From: Thuidium tamariscinum
Lineage: Eukaryota > Streptophyta > Bryopsida > Hypnales > Thuidiaceae
Length of the DNA stretch: 64,000 nt
Direction: 5' to 3'
NCBI GenBank assembly: GCA_947034885.2
Contig: OX344755.2
Coordinates: 11,472,501-11,536,500, forward strand
In this document: one piece after another, positions 12,748 through 24,104 of the stretch
Layout: every line of letters starts with the position of its first letter
Numbering within the stretch: the stretch's first letter is position 1
Made by a program: the position numbers and the translations under genes
The notes under the pieces: model-generated
What the model saw: the letters and a program-made list of their open reading frames with translations, nothing else
Databases searched by the model: none
What the model was told of the DNA's origin: nothing

Positions 12748-12949
12748 CGGAAATCGATCGGTACCCGTGGTCCGCTGAAGCTCCCGAGAAGTTTGCCCTG
12801 GTCTCGGGAGGAGCGAGGGAGGCTGTTGCTCCGTTGCTGGACGGAGCCTGGAGGCAGGAAGCCAGGAACCAAGATTCCTGCAAGACTTTGGTGGGTTTGC
12901 CCGGTTGGACTCTCGCGTACGGCTCCCACGTACCGTAGTTATTAGGCAG

Positions 12950-13466
12950 TACTAGGTCGTCCTTTTGGGAAATTGTTTACTTTTAGAAATGGTCCAAATT
13001 TTTCCCCCTTTCTTTGTGTCCAAAAAAAACAAACTGTTTACTTTTTATTATTTCTGCTGTGTTACCGTACTTCACTTTCTTTTTTTTCCCAGTAGGAGAC
13101 TGTTGGAGGACATCGCTTTGTTGATTATGATTATGAATGAAGGTAGGGGTCCCTTTTGCATCCTTGAAAAGGGCTCCGTATGGAAAAAGAACATTTTCTT
13201 AGGGCATCACCACTGCATGATGTTAAATCCGTCCTACGAAGTGCAACCAGAAAGGTAAAACTCATGTTACCTGAGGATAGATTTTTTTTTTTTAAAACTA
13301 TTTTGTGCTGTGTTTTGGGATATGCTCTTGACCCCCTGCAACAATATTTAGAATCTTTGATTGCAATTATGAATTTAGAATTTGCAAAAAAAAATTGTAC
13401 AAAAATTTAATAAATTTAGCCTTTATCCTTGGGATAAATCCAACTCAGTAGTCCCACTTCATGAGA
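12950..13466. other. Spacer: return to AT-rich DNA
   Basis: Composition falls back to AT-rich just after 12960. No gene or element recognised. Confidence 0.5.
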
Positions 13467-13653
13467 ATGGTCAATTTCGTTAAAATGGCGGTATTCCAAT
13501 AAAATGGCATGATATTCCGTTAAAATGGTACAACATTCCATTAAAATGGCACATTTTCTTCCTCTACTCCTAGGCCTCTATGTCAAAATGGTACACGAAA
13601 TATGTCAAAATGGCACTCGGAATATATACCGCCATTTTAACGAAATTGACCAT
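13467..13653. mobile_element. Family C MITE, copy 1
   Basis: The TIR ATGGTCAATTTCGTTAAAAT is followed by GGCGGTATTCC and mirrored at the right end (CGAAATTGACCAT). 187 bp. The flanks GAGA / GGGA look like a 4-bp target duplication with one change. The interior is built from units of about 21 bp containing AAAATGGYAC. Non-coding. Confidence 0.85.
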
Positions 13654-14461
13654 GGGACAAGTTCAATGGCCTCCATCACCACCGGGCTTGTAAAAAAAAA
13701 GTTAGTTTTGAGCTTAAAAAAGGAATAGGGGCATGAAGTTTCTAGGCTATGGAAAGGTAGATAGCCCCACTTGTGGGTTTTTAAGGACCACACCAACCCT
13801 TAAGGTCAAGATATTCTTTGGAATTTTTTTTAAAAGGTAAAAATATTGGAGGTAAAAATCACTCTATGTCTATCACTATAACCAAATGAAATTAGAGTTG
13901 CATGTAAATTTCTTTATTAGGATTCCATCTTTTAGAATGTGGTCACTCAACTCCCTATAATGAATTTCTTTTATTCATTAATAAGGAAAAAAATAATTTG
14001 GGCAATCTAAAGTCTACAATAGATTTTCTAGCATTTTGAATCATAGTTGGGAATAGAAGATAGTCTAGGTTTTCATTGAAGCTATTAGTTGAAACTTTTG
14101 ATATACATTTGTTTAGTCGACTATAATTCTTGAATGAACTGCTAAATCCATCCCTAATCCTACTAAAGTTTCAGCATCCTTTTAGTTTAAAGAAGACCAT
14201 TGATTTAGGGTATAGGGTTACGTGTTATAGAGAGCAAAGATAAGATTCCCTTATTTTAGTCCACCTAGAATAATCTGGAGAGAAAAAATTGGAATCTTGC
14301 ATTTTTGCTTGATAAAATGATTTATTGTAGAAGATGAAATCTTCAAATTTTGAAGTTTTAAATGCATAATTGAAATTAAATACAATCTAAATTTGGCCAC
14401 CGCATACAAAATAAAATATACAAATATAAAATAACATTTTCCAGTGTCTCCTCACATATTA
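13654..14461. other. AT-rich gene-free spacer
   Basis: No gene or clear element recognised. Confidence 0.5.
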
Positions 14462-15187
14462 GGGTGATTGCAAGAAACACTTGTCCTTTTTTTTGTCCCC
14501 TTGACCCTTAGGAAGTAGTTTTTTGTTTATAACTTTTTCATCTTTTGTTCATTTGACTTGAAACTTGAAATGAAGATGCCTACAAAAGTTTTACATTTTG
14601 TGTAATGTTTTCAATTTTTTCAAAATTATTTTACTATTTTTAAACTACCTCTGATTGGGTGTCTACTTTGGCCATTTGGGGGGGGTGGGGTGGGGTTAGT
14701 CCTATTTTTGACCCAAAAATGCAAATTCTGAGCTAAAAATTGGCATGCAAGGATCTCACCTAAAGTTACACAAGACCACAAAGAGATTTTTTGAAAATAC
14801 TATACTGTTCAATCTCCACATGTCATCAAAGTGGCTGACTTTGCGCAAGTGTGGAGAATAAAATTTATTTTTTCCAAAGATGAAATTTGTTGGGAATGAA
14901 AGACCTTTACTTGGGGGGGGAAAAAATTTATTTTTTAAAATTTATTTACTATTTTTACTAAATTAGTGAAAAAGAGCTATTTTCATTGTATTTTTCATTG
15001 TCTATAACATTTAGAGAAAAAATTTATTAGGTGTGAATTTCAAGAGACATGATATTCTCATTGCTCTTCAATTATCCATATTTTTTTCAATTTAAAAAAA
15101 AATTATTCCAAAAGTAACAGGACTCACAAGACTCACTAATTTTGAGCCATTTTGAAACAAAACCAGTAAGTGTTCTTGCAATGACCC
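14462..15187. mobile_element. Family A TIR element
   Basis: GGGTGATTGCAAGAAACACT at the left and AGTGTTCTTGCAATGACCC at the right form the family A terminal repeats. ATTA flanks both ends. 726 bp, AT-rich, no transposase. The interior is diverged from the other copies. Confidence 0.75.
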
Positions 15188-16110
15188 ATTAGTAGTCATA
15201 GTGGAGCATTTTAACCATCTATAGAAGGACTATTGAATTGTAAAAATAAGTGAAAGGAGATTGGATGATTCTTGTGTTTAAGTCCTAAAAGCCATCTTTG
15301 GAGGATTTACTCTACAACCTCTTTATTTTTATTTTTTTTATTTAATAACAAATTGAAAATTATTCATTTTTATTAAAAGAGGAGCCAAAGAAAAAGAACC
15401 AAGCCTGATTCTTTTTCACTGTAATAGACTTGTTGCGTTAGTGTAGGGTCTCTTGAAAGGAAAAAATAACTTGTTCTTTTGGAGAACACCTATACAATTA
15501 GCCCACAACTAGTAAGGGTCTTATACACAACAAATTCAAATGACAAATCCTCTGAGCCCCTTAAATTATTCTCATGGAACTCAATCCTAGGAAATTTCAA
15601 CAATGGTTCTTAAAATCATTGTTCATTCTAAGAGCATCTCTATCATTACACATCCAAAATAGCATTCCAAAGTAAATTGCCCAAGCTCATTATTTTAGTA
15701 TGTGAAACAAGTTGGGCTAGTCCTCTATTCATATTTGTTGTCATAGCCAAGCAAGAGCTAGTTTTAATAAAAACTAATGTTGCAATAATATTCTTGTATG
15801 ACTTAGAAGGGAGATACTATTCATTGTCTTGAGTGATTCTCGAGCCATTGTTTACTATGAATTTGGAATCCTAGACAAGAAACAAAGTACTAACAAGAAA
15901 AAATGTTCTCTAAAATTCAAGCAATAAGTCAAAGTGAGTAGGCATGGCAAGATGACGTTCAAAGCTTGATTTTGGAGGGGCCCAAGGTGAATTTAGAAGT
16001 TAGTGTTGAACACTAGGGGACTAAATCAAGGTTAGGTACACCTTACACTTGGACAAGCCTTTTTTTTTATAGTAAAACAATGGCATTGCTTTAAGTTTAG
16101 TGAGTTTTTA
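15188..16110. other. AT-rich gene-free spacer
   Basis: No gene or element recognised; only short chance ORFs. Confidence 0.5.
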
Positions 16111-16231
16111 TCAGGGTTGTCACATTGGACGAGTTACAATTCATTTCTTATCCAATTGGACAAGTTTCCAATTCATTTCTTGTCCAATTGGACAAGAAAT
16201 GAATAGTAACTCGTCCAATGTGACAACCTGA
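16111..16231. mobile_element. 121-bp hairpin MITE with 6-bp target duplication
   Basis: Almost the whole unit is a palindrome. TCAGGGTTGTCACATTGGAC at the left mirrors GTCCAATGTGACAACCTGA at the right, and the inner arms carry CCAATTGGACAAG. TTTTTA flanks both ends directly (16105-16110 and 16232-16237). No coding capacity. Confidence 0.75.
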
Positions 16232-16856
16232 TTTTTATCCTATATTCTTCTACTTGATGATTGATTAATTGACTATTTGTAGGACATATTTGGTGAGCAT
16301 AGGCAAGGGACAAGGATTCTAAGGGCTTTTTGAAAATAGATGTAAACTTTTGGTGCACCAAATTTGACAAGTGTTGGTGTAGCTGCTTCACTCAACACTC
16401 CTCACCCCCACTATAACAATCAATATAATTGCAATATGAGGGAAGCAAAATCAATGGGTGCCCCATGGGACAAATTGATGTTACAATTCAAGTACACCCA
16501 ATACCTTTCCCCTACGGAAGAAACACTCCTCATTGATAGTTTTCAAGGAACCAGAAGGGGGGGCTCATTGGGTGATTGGGCCAATCAATGGGCCAATTGA
16601 CCCCATGAGTGCATTATTTATTTATTTATTAAAGACTAATTCCCTCTAGAGTGAGCGGAGTTGGGGGACCGTTGACGGAGGAGCCAAACTGGAATTTCAA
16701 GTCGGGGCTCATGTGGTGATCATGCTCCATCATAAAAAAAAACCGAAATTCCATTACTTTGACAGTTTTTACAATTTCGACCGCACACTCTGAAATCTTA
16801 ATCTGTCATAGATTTTTAATATTTGTACATGTCATAGATGTTTGAAATCTATACTA

Positions 16857-17127
16857 ATGGTCAATTTCGTTAAAATGGCGGTATTCCGAGTGCCATTTTG
16901 ACATATTCCAGTGCTATTTTGACATATTCCATGTGCCTCTTTGACAAATTTCAAGTGCCATTTTGACATATTCCATGTGCCTCTTTGACAAATTTCAAGT
17001 GCCATTTTGACATATTTTGTGTACCATTTTGACATAGAGGCTTAGTGGTAGAAGAAGAAATTGTGCCATTTTAATGAAATGTTGTGCCATTTTATTGGAG
17101 TACCGCCATTTTAACGAAATTGACCAT
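16857..17127. mobile_element. Family C MITE, copy 2
   Basis: Perfect family C termini (ATGGTCAATTTCG and CGAAATTGACCAT), flanked by ACTA on both sides. 271 bp. The interior is an array of about six units of GTGCCATTTTGACATATTCC type, which makes it longer than copies 1 and 4. Inverse orientation to copy 3. Confidence 0.9.
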
Positions 17128-17269
17128 ACTAGTCCAAGATGTCCCGGATTGCATAGTTTGAATTCTAAATCTGTCAGACTTTTGAAATTCATATGAATCT
17201 TAGATGTTTGAAAATCTATACTTGTTCTATTAATGTTAGTTTTCAATACAAATTGCACGGTTTGAAAAA

Positions 17270-17310
17270 TGGCATATGGAATATTGCCATTTTAATAAAA
17301 TTTTCCCATC
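17270..17310. mobile_element. Degenerate family C end
   Basis: ATTGCCATTTTAATAAAATT followed by TTCCCAT resembles a decayed family C right terminus. A matching left end is not evident. Confidence 0.35.
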
Positions 17311-17711
17311 TTTGAAGAAAACATTGGAATATTTTATTTACCACCCATGATAAAATTTGGAAATTTGGGAATTCAAACTTGAAATCTAGGAGGCCTTAAA
17401 TGAGCTAGGAGATGTGAAGAACATATTAGACTGAAGACACGAAGAATGTAAGACTCTAAGCAACCACAAAATAAAGGTAGTTTTTACATTTATCCTTGGT
17501 TGGAAGAAGACAAATTCATGAAGATTAATTTAAAATTTGATAAAAAAACTTCTCAATTAGATTCAAACTTGAGTCTATTTTCTATAAATAATTCATACAA
17601 GACACAAAGCTTAAAATTTGAGAACAAAGAACAAGATCAAAAAATCAAATCAAATCCTATATTGAATAGTAAACCAAAAAAACAAATAGATGGAAGGCTC
17701 TAGTAGCCTAC

Positions 17712-17938
17712 ATGGTCAATTTCGTTAAAATGGCGGTACTCCAATAAAATGGCATCACATTCCATTAAAATGGCACAACATTTCATTAAAATGGCACAAT
17801 TTCTTCTTCTACCACTAAGCCTCTATGTCAAAATGGTACACAAAATATGTCAAAATGGCACTTGAAATTTGTCAAAGTGGCACATGGAATATGTCAAAAT
17901 GGCACTCGGAATACCGCCATTTTAACGAAATTGACCAT
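17712..17938. mobile_element. Family C MITE, copy 3
   Basis: Family C termini at both ends, flanked by CTAC on both sides (17708-17711 and 17939-17942). 227 bp, with the subrepeated interior ATGTCAAAATGGCAC. Confidence 0.9.
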
Positions 17939-18068
17939 CTACTGAATTGACTTCCAATTTGATTTCAATGAGATTGAATTTCATAAAACTTGACTTTCCA
18001 TTAGTCTAGTGAGGTATTAATTTATATATAGATTCTATAATATTTTTTAAAAATCCCTCTTATCTTTG

Positions 18069-18255
18069 ATGGTCAATTTCGTTAAAATGGTGGTATTCCA
18101 ATATTTAAATGGCATGATATTATGTTAAAATGGCACATTTTCTTGCTCTACCTCTAGGCCTCTATGTCAAAATGGCACTTGAAATTTGTCAAAGTGGCAC
18201 ATGGAATATGTCAAAATGACACTCGGAATACTGCCATTTTAACGAAATTGGACAT
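18069..18255. mobile_element. Family C MITE, copy 4
   Basis: The left terminus is intact and the right terminus has a small change (CGAAATTGGACAT). Flanked by TTTG on both sides. 187 bp. Confidence 0.9.
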
Positions 18256-18639
18256 TTTGACTATTCAAATTCCTTTAAAAAACATTCTTGAACTTTGAAC
18301 CTTGTGATGTATTAATTTTTTTTATCAATCCTAATTTTTAAAGGCTTGTAGTGTGGACATGAATGTCCTTTTTGTTTCAGCAATATGAATTGAGTTTACT
18401 ATATACAAAATTGTGAGTAGATGGAATAACAATTATATTTGTTGATCTATCTCTTAGTAGAAGAAACATGGGTTTGCATCCATAGACTAGGGCAATGACC
18501 CGTGCCGTGAGATGACCCACAATTAGTCTAATTGGTCACGTGGGCCTTCACATTTATCATTTCCTTAGTCTATGTAGACCACGTCCTTGCCAGTACAATC
18601 ATGTGTACTCTACAAGAGATGGACTCCATCCTTGATTTC

Positions 18640-19440
18640 TTATAGCATGGACAGCTCCCTTTTTGAATGAAATCCTACTCCAACTTCCTCACCGATTGGC
18701 TTGCTCATCAAACAAGATCCTCCACAAACTTCCTCAAAATTATTGTTGGCTTTGGTGGATCCAAAGCCTCAGTTCTCTGCCTCGGTCCTCAGCACTGTGA
18801 AGTTTGCCGCAACAGCCCACAGACTGTGAAATCAATTGAGGCAGAATCGAATTCGAAGTCAGACTCTTTCGGATCGAACTGATCGATGCGCCTGGACACG
18901 AGTTTTCCGTTTCAACGAATCGAAGTCATTCGATCGGTTCAATTCCCGTGAGTTTCGACGTTTGGGATATATCTTGTTGCCTGCTGCAAATGGCGTGATT
19001 GTTGTGCGTGATCGGCACTGCCGCCTAGCTGCGTTTCCAATTCAACGAAACCCCTGCCATATATGCCTACCTTCAAACCTCAGAAAATTGTGCAGAACAG
19101 TGCCGACCACTGATCACAGGTCCCTCCGATCCGTCACAATGGCCTTGTGCACAAACAAAGCGATTAGTTGAGTTGGAACTTTATTAATTAATATATTGAT
19201 TCAGATCAGATCTTTGATTTTTGAAGCAGGAAAAAAACATCCACATGATCGAGTGCCACCTCCTTTCCTCGTCAGCTTGAGAGTATATTTAGCATATTTT
19301 TGAAACTTATTAACTTACACGGCGGGGCTCGCTAGTGGCAATGCCGCTATTGTTCATCGATCTGAAGACCTGGAGGAGAAACCTACTGACAGTGTCTGAA
19401 GCTAATGAGCCCGCTAATGAGTAGCATAAGGTGTTGGGTT
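18640..19440. other. GC-richer block of unknown nature
   Basis: Composition and codon-like texture differ from the AT-rich surroundings and resemble the host-gene islands. A plus-strand ORF at 18667-18882 (71 codons) and another at 18836-19171 match no family I recognise. The block could be the remains of a gene, a captured gene fragment or a non-coding transcript. I see no convincing exon chain. Confidence 0.3.
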
Positions 19441-20303
19441 TGAAACTGTTTGAAACTTACCGTTAATTCATGAATTTTATGCTGTTGTGTCTAGACAGAG
19501 TCAAGAAGATTATAATATAATTGGAGGTGGTAACTAGTTTGTTCTTGTAGGCTGAGAAACTAGTGTCATGAGTTTTGTTTTAATTGATTTGCAATGGAGA
19601 AGTGATGAATGTGATTTCGCTGAATTTTCAAACTTTCAATAAGGTAGAAGCACCCATTATTTTCAATGTATCCATGGTTTGACATTAGAGTTTCCTACAA
19701 AGTGTCCCCACTAGTAGCTTGAAACTTTAGTTGTGGTTGGTGGGCTTTGATTATTTTAGATTTTGGTGTGAGAATCCAGGCAGATTTACTAGGTGTGCAG
19801 ATTTAGGTGCTCTACTAAGTCCTACTTTGAAAATTCACAGAAATTAGATGCTTGGTCCAAAAATTCTAATTTTTTTTTTGAAAATTCATGATTTTCAGTT
19901 GCCAATACTCCAAAAGTATTCTTTATAGGAAAAGGTACCTCCAACTATGCTGAAACTGCTAACTTTGGCTGTAATGGGTGCTTCTATCTTAGCTAGTGTC
20001 ACGTTGGTGGGTGGAGCCCGTGGTAGAGCAGCATTGCCACCCCAACACAGCCAAAGTCAACTTGCCGTCACTGGGCAAACCTTTTTAGCCTCTTGGCTTC
20101 CGCCCCTTTGCATCAAAATGTGTTTTATAAAGAGTGAATTGACCAACTAGTAGTGGAATGGAACAAAAGTCAGCAACACTTATTAGCTTAGATTTGGCAT
20201 GTCTATCGGTGGCATGATAGGATGGGGCCACGTGCTTGGAGACAGTTCTTTTCATCCAACTTAGTAATGTGTGCAAAAAATTTCAAAAAAATTTCCCGCG
20301 TAC
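19441..20303. other. AT-rich spacer with family H-like repeat
   Basis: About 19790-19985 resembles 46075-46257 and, inverted, 37985-38170. Shared landmarks are TACTTTGAAAATTC and CAACTATGCTGAA. No gene recognised. Confidence 0.35.
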
Positions 20304-20521
20304 GAGAGAGGCACCCAATGGCGCACCTGCACCCAATGCCGTCCATTTCTAAGTCAGTCGTTCATTCTAGAACAGAAATGTAGCGGGATTGTAGACTGCT
20401 TATTGTTTTAGGTCAAAAGAAATAAGCCATGTATTACCTACCTACATTTATAGCCTAAAATGATTGTGTGTTGTAGAAACAAATGGCATTGGGTACAGGT
20501 GCACCATTGGGTGCCTCTCCC
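20304..20521. mobile_element. Family E MITE, copy 1 (218 bp)
   Basis: The left end GAGAGAGGCACCCAATGG is mirrored by CCATTGGGTGCCTCTCCC; GCACCTGYACCCAATGCC continues the repeat inward. The length equals copy 2 at 31979-32196, which lies in inverse orientation. No coding capacity. Target duplication unclear. Confidence 0.8.
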
Positions 20522-21967
20522 TTAGATTGCAAGATATTTGTGTATGCAATTGTTATATTATATGCAAGGCTCATCGGCATTTAGAGGATGGCTTTTGTTA
20601 AAATTATATCAAATTCAAAAGACCAAAAAGTTAGGAGAAGCCGAGAAGGTCAAATTAAAAGAAAATTATATGTAGAAAATGTTGCATTACATACATTTTA
20701 GAAAAGAAACTCACATTATATATGAAGAATTGAAGTACCTATATATAGTTTTTTTTAAATCTACACAAGAAGTTTTTCCAAATTCAAATTAATTTTTTAT
20801 TAAAAAGGCCCGTAAGTTGGATAGCTTGGTTTATGATACATGTATTAAAAAAATTCATATAATGAGGTTTTTAATACTATTATTGTCCTCAAATAATATT
20901 CATTTCATATGTATAATTACATTTTTGGATTCCTTGTTGAAAGGACTATACGAATTTCGTACATTTTAAAAAGAAAATATATACATTAGGAATATATTAA
21001 AATGCATTGAAAGTAATTATAATCGAGGTTGTTTAACATAGGAGTTGCATACCCAGGGTTTAAAGTCCAAAAAACAAGTTTTTTAGCACATTGTAGGGCT
21101 AGATTATTTGACTTTGAACCTTCATAACTTTAATATTTTTCACTATTGAGTTTTGAGCTTTAAATCTTTATAGTGGGAAATGTAGTTGAGAATAGTCTAG
21201 AAGAAAAAAAAATGAATTCAAAAAAGATTAATTTTCATTCTTAAGAGAATTTATTCAATAGAAGTAGGTGAGATTGTTCTAAAAAAAATTAAACCATGTT
21301 GTATTTTTTTGGGTGAAAAATTGTAAAAATTGCATTCAATTATTTATTCAAAAGGATGCTTAAATTGCCCAAAAAACAAGAGTATCGATAACTTTTACAC
21401 AACTTACTCAAATGAAATGAATTAAAGCTTTCCACAAAGACAAAAAAAATCTATAAGATTTTTTTTTTAAATTCAAAATTTTGAATTTTTTTTGCTGCCC
21501 AATCTCCCCTATTTTGAGCTTATTTGGACATAACTTTTCTTCCAGGCACTACTTGGAGAAAAAATTATATTTCATAAAGATCTTCAAAAAAGGTTTCAAA
21601 AAATGAAGACATGAATTCAAAGCATAGGGACTAGTCCAAAATCCCATTTGTCCGCCGAATGGACAATGGTCCTTTAGGGGTTAATAATATATTTTGCCAT
21701 GTCTCCAACAAGGTTACCTAAAGCTAAATCAAGAGTTCTTTGATGTGAGAATTTGCTTTAATTATGTCATATAGTTATAGGGGTAGCAAGTTCTTGGTGA
21801 CCTTCTACTTAAGCTTTGAGGCTTGAGAAATAGTCTTATAAGGTAAACTATCCTATTAAGGTTACAATAGTAGAAATATGTTCATATAATTGTAAAAAAA
21901 CTACATTCTTTTTCAAGCACACTTCCAACTTCCTTCAACATTAGAGCATTGTATTTGTTGTTAGTGT
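20522..21967. other. AT-rich spacer with family B-like material
   Basis: A family B-like right terminus, CCTTTAGGGGTTAA, ends near 21689, and B-like interior words precede it (AAAGCTTTCCAC, GCTGCCCAAT). The left terminus is not clear. No gene. Confidence 0.4.
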
Positions 21968-22249
21968 ATGGTCAATTTCATTAAAATTGCAGTATTCTAT
22001 GTGCGATTTTGACATAGAGGCCTAAGGTGGAGGAGGCAGAAAGTAGTAGGCTCTATAGCCATCTATTGTGTCTCAGGCTGAATTTCGATTCTATGATAGC
22101 TATATTCTACACCTTCCATTCATGCACATGCATACTAGGATTGTCATCTTCTATTAAATTCCTTCTCCAAGTGGACTGTGTTTGGACCATTTTAATGGAA
22201 TATTCTCACCATTCTACTAAAATACCACCATTTTAACAAAATTTGCCAT
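21968..22249. mobile_element. Family C MITE, copy 5, diverged
   Basis: Termini ATGGTCAATTTCATTAAAAT and ATTTTAACAAAATTTGCCAT. Flanked by GTGT on both sides. 282 bp with an unrelated central stretch, the most diverged full copy here. Confidence 0.75.
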
Positions 22250-22410
22250 GTGTACTCTATACTTGCATTAATTTTTCTTTCTATTTTTTCATGACATTCA
22301 AAAGAAAAAAAAAAATTCTAATCTTAAAGATTTGTGAGAATGACATGTTTATTGGAAATGGATCAATTAATTAAGCCTTATAGATCTAGATGGCATTATG
22401 GCAAATTCCA

Positions 22411-23767
22411 TCTTTTTTCTAAAGGACCAAGCTACATTTTTGAGCAATATAGCAATTTTGAGAGCTCATTATGAATGGAGTTTTTATTTTTGAATTTTGA
22501 ATTTCTCATACAACATGTGTCCAAAGAATAGCTTTAAGGTCCAACAATTTTCATCATTTTTTCTACATGGTTAAATAGTTATTGCATGATATGTGACTTT
22601 CTTTGATCTTTGGGAAGCTTGGATAGTTCAAAAAACTTCTTTAAAAATCATTTTTTTTTTAAATTTGAAATTGTTTTATTAAATTTATATCTATGTAGAG
22701 AGCTTTGAATCATTTAATTTTGATCAAGGTAGAACCACTTATAACCAATCATTTAAGGTATTCTAGACATGATCTAGTATAGTACAAGGCAAAATAAATA
22801 TTTTCAAAGGTGCAAAGATAAAAATGATGGGGATTGCAAAAACTTTAGAAATTTTATCACATGAATTGAAATTACTATGAATTTTGGAAGGCAAAAAGTG
22901 TGCTAGATCCAACGCCAATTTGTGGAATCTTCTAGTTTCAATCACACAAAAAACTACTTTTTTACTCATTCCTTCCTACTTTCTTGCACACTACTTTGTG
23001 ACATGTCACATGTGTCATGAACTTTTAGTCCCAACTTTACAAACAAAAAACAAAAAACATTCTAGCCTTGGTTGGAAATACATCCATCAATAGGTTGGCT
23101 ATGGGAAGCCAATTGGTTATAGGTGGCTCTACCTAAATGAGATGAAAGTTATGAGGAATTTTAGTTTGGAGTAGTTTGTGGGTAGATATAGAATCTTTAC
23201 TTTAAAAAAAAGCTTGAAATCCTTTATTTAATTCAATTTTTAATATTTTTGAAAAAAAAATCAAAACATTGAGTGAAGATTGTTTATACAATATTACAAC
23301 CATTGGAATTGGAATTTTTCATTCCTATAAATAAATTGTTCAAAATTTAGTATTTTGAATAATTTTCTACTTTTTTCTACATACTATTTTTATCCTATAT
23401 GTTGTACAATTTGAAATTTTTTGAACATATAGCCAACTTGCATTGAAAAATGAATTGAAAGAGTAACTACCATTTTGAACATTTTTTCATACAAATGTGA
23501 CCTTGTGAAGTGCAGCTTCACGGATTTCTATAGGGATAAGAAAAGGATTTTTGTCAATTCAAGTGTTAATATCTTACAATCTACGTGGTGGAAATTTCTG
23601 AAAAATTTTCTACATCTTTTCAAACCATTTTACTACAAGATCCTATATATATATTTGTGTATGTGTGTGTTAGAAAATGGATTTTTTTCTAAATTTTACA
23701 TTTCTATTAAAAATCACAGTTTTTAAGGTTTTTGGATGAAAATATAGTCAAAAAACCTTAGGGGTTA
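22411..23767. mobile_element. Family B TIR element with nested family L insertion
   Basis: Starts CTAAAGGACCAAG and ends CCTTAGGGGTTA. The two halves are colinear with 59328-60278 (inverse orientation). An extra block of about 400 bp at 22728-23133 has its own terminal repeats and is listed separately. Confidence 0.65.
22728..23133. mobile_element. Family L TIR element nested in family B
   Basis: GGTAGAACCACTTATAACCA at the left mirrors the right end (GGTTATAGGTGGCTCTACC). Flanks are CAA at the left and TAA at the right; the undisrupted B copy reads TAA at the same point (GATTAATGAG). A 3-bp TAA target fits PIF/Harbinger-type insertion. 406 bp, no transposase. Confidence 0.65.
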
Positions 23768-23885
23768 TATACTTTGTTGGGAAGTAGATCCTATATGAAC
23801 AAACATGGGATTTTTTATCTGAGAAATTCTTAGATTTCCATTTAATGATAAGGTCATTTGACATTAGATATTTTTTCAAAGATTA

Positions 23886-24104
23886 GAAGACTGTTTCAGG
23901 CCCATTCCCAATACTGGGAACAGTCAGAATAAAAAATAAAAAATAAAAAATAAATTTCTTTTAATAAAAAATTAAAAAAATTCGAATTTTTTATTACTTT
24001 ATTATTTTATTATTATAATCTGACGTGGCAGTCTCTTGGCCACGTCAGATTGCAGACGTGGCAGAGTTTGCTAGCGTTCCCACAGTTGGGAACTCGCAGT
24101 CTTG
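23886..24104. mobile_element. Family M MITE with TTA target duplication
   Basis: The outer repeat AAGACTG...CAGTCTT contains inner mirrored TTCCCAAxxxTGGGAAC blocks. TTA lies directly outside on both sides. The right half contains a perfect hairpin, AATCTGACGTGGC / GCCACGTCAGATT (24017-24052). 219 bp, non-coding; PIF/Harbinger-like by target site. Confidence 0.55.

Noticed and set aside
16832-17035. Repetitive ORF with SKWH/CQNGT-like motifs
   Set aside because: Produced by the subrepeats of the family C MITE; not a protein gene.
16857-17127. Regularly spaced short repeats resembling a CRISPR array
   Set aside because: The units are adjacent and degenerate, lack unique spacers and lie inside a MITE; the genome is eukaryotic.
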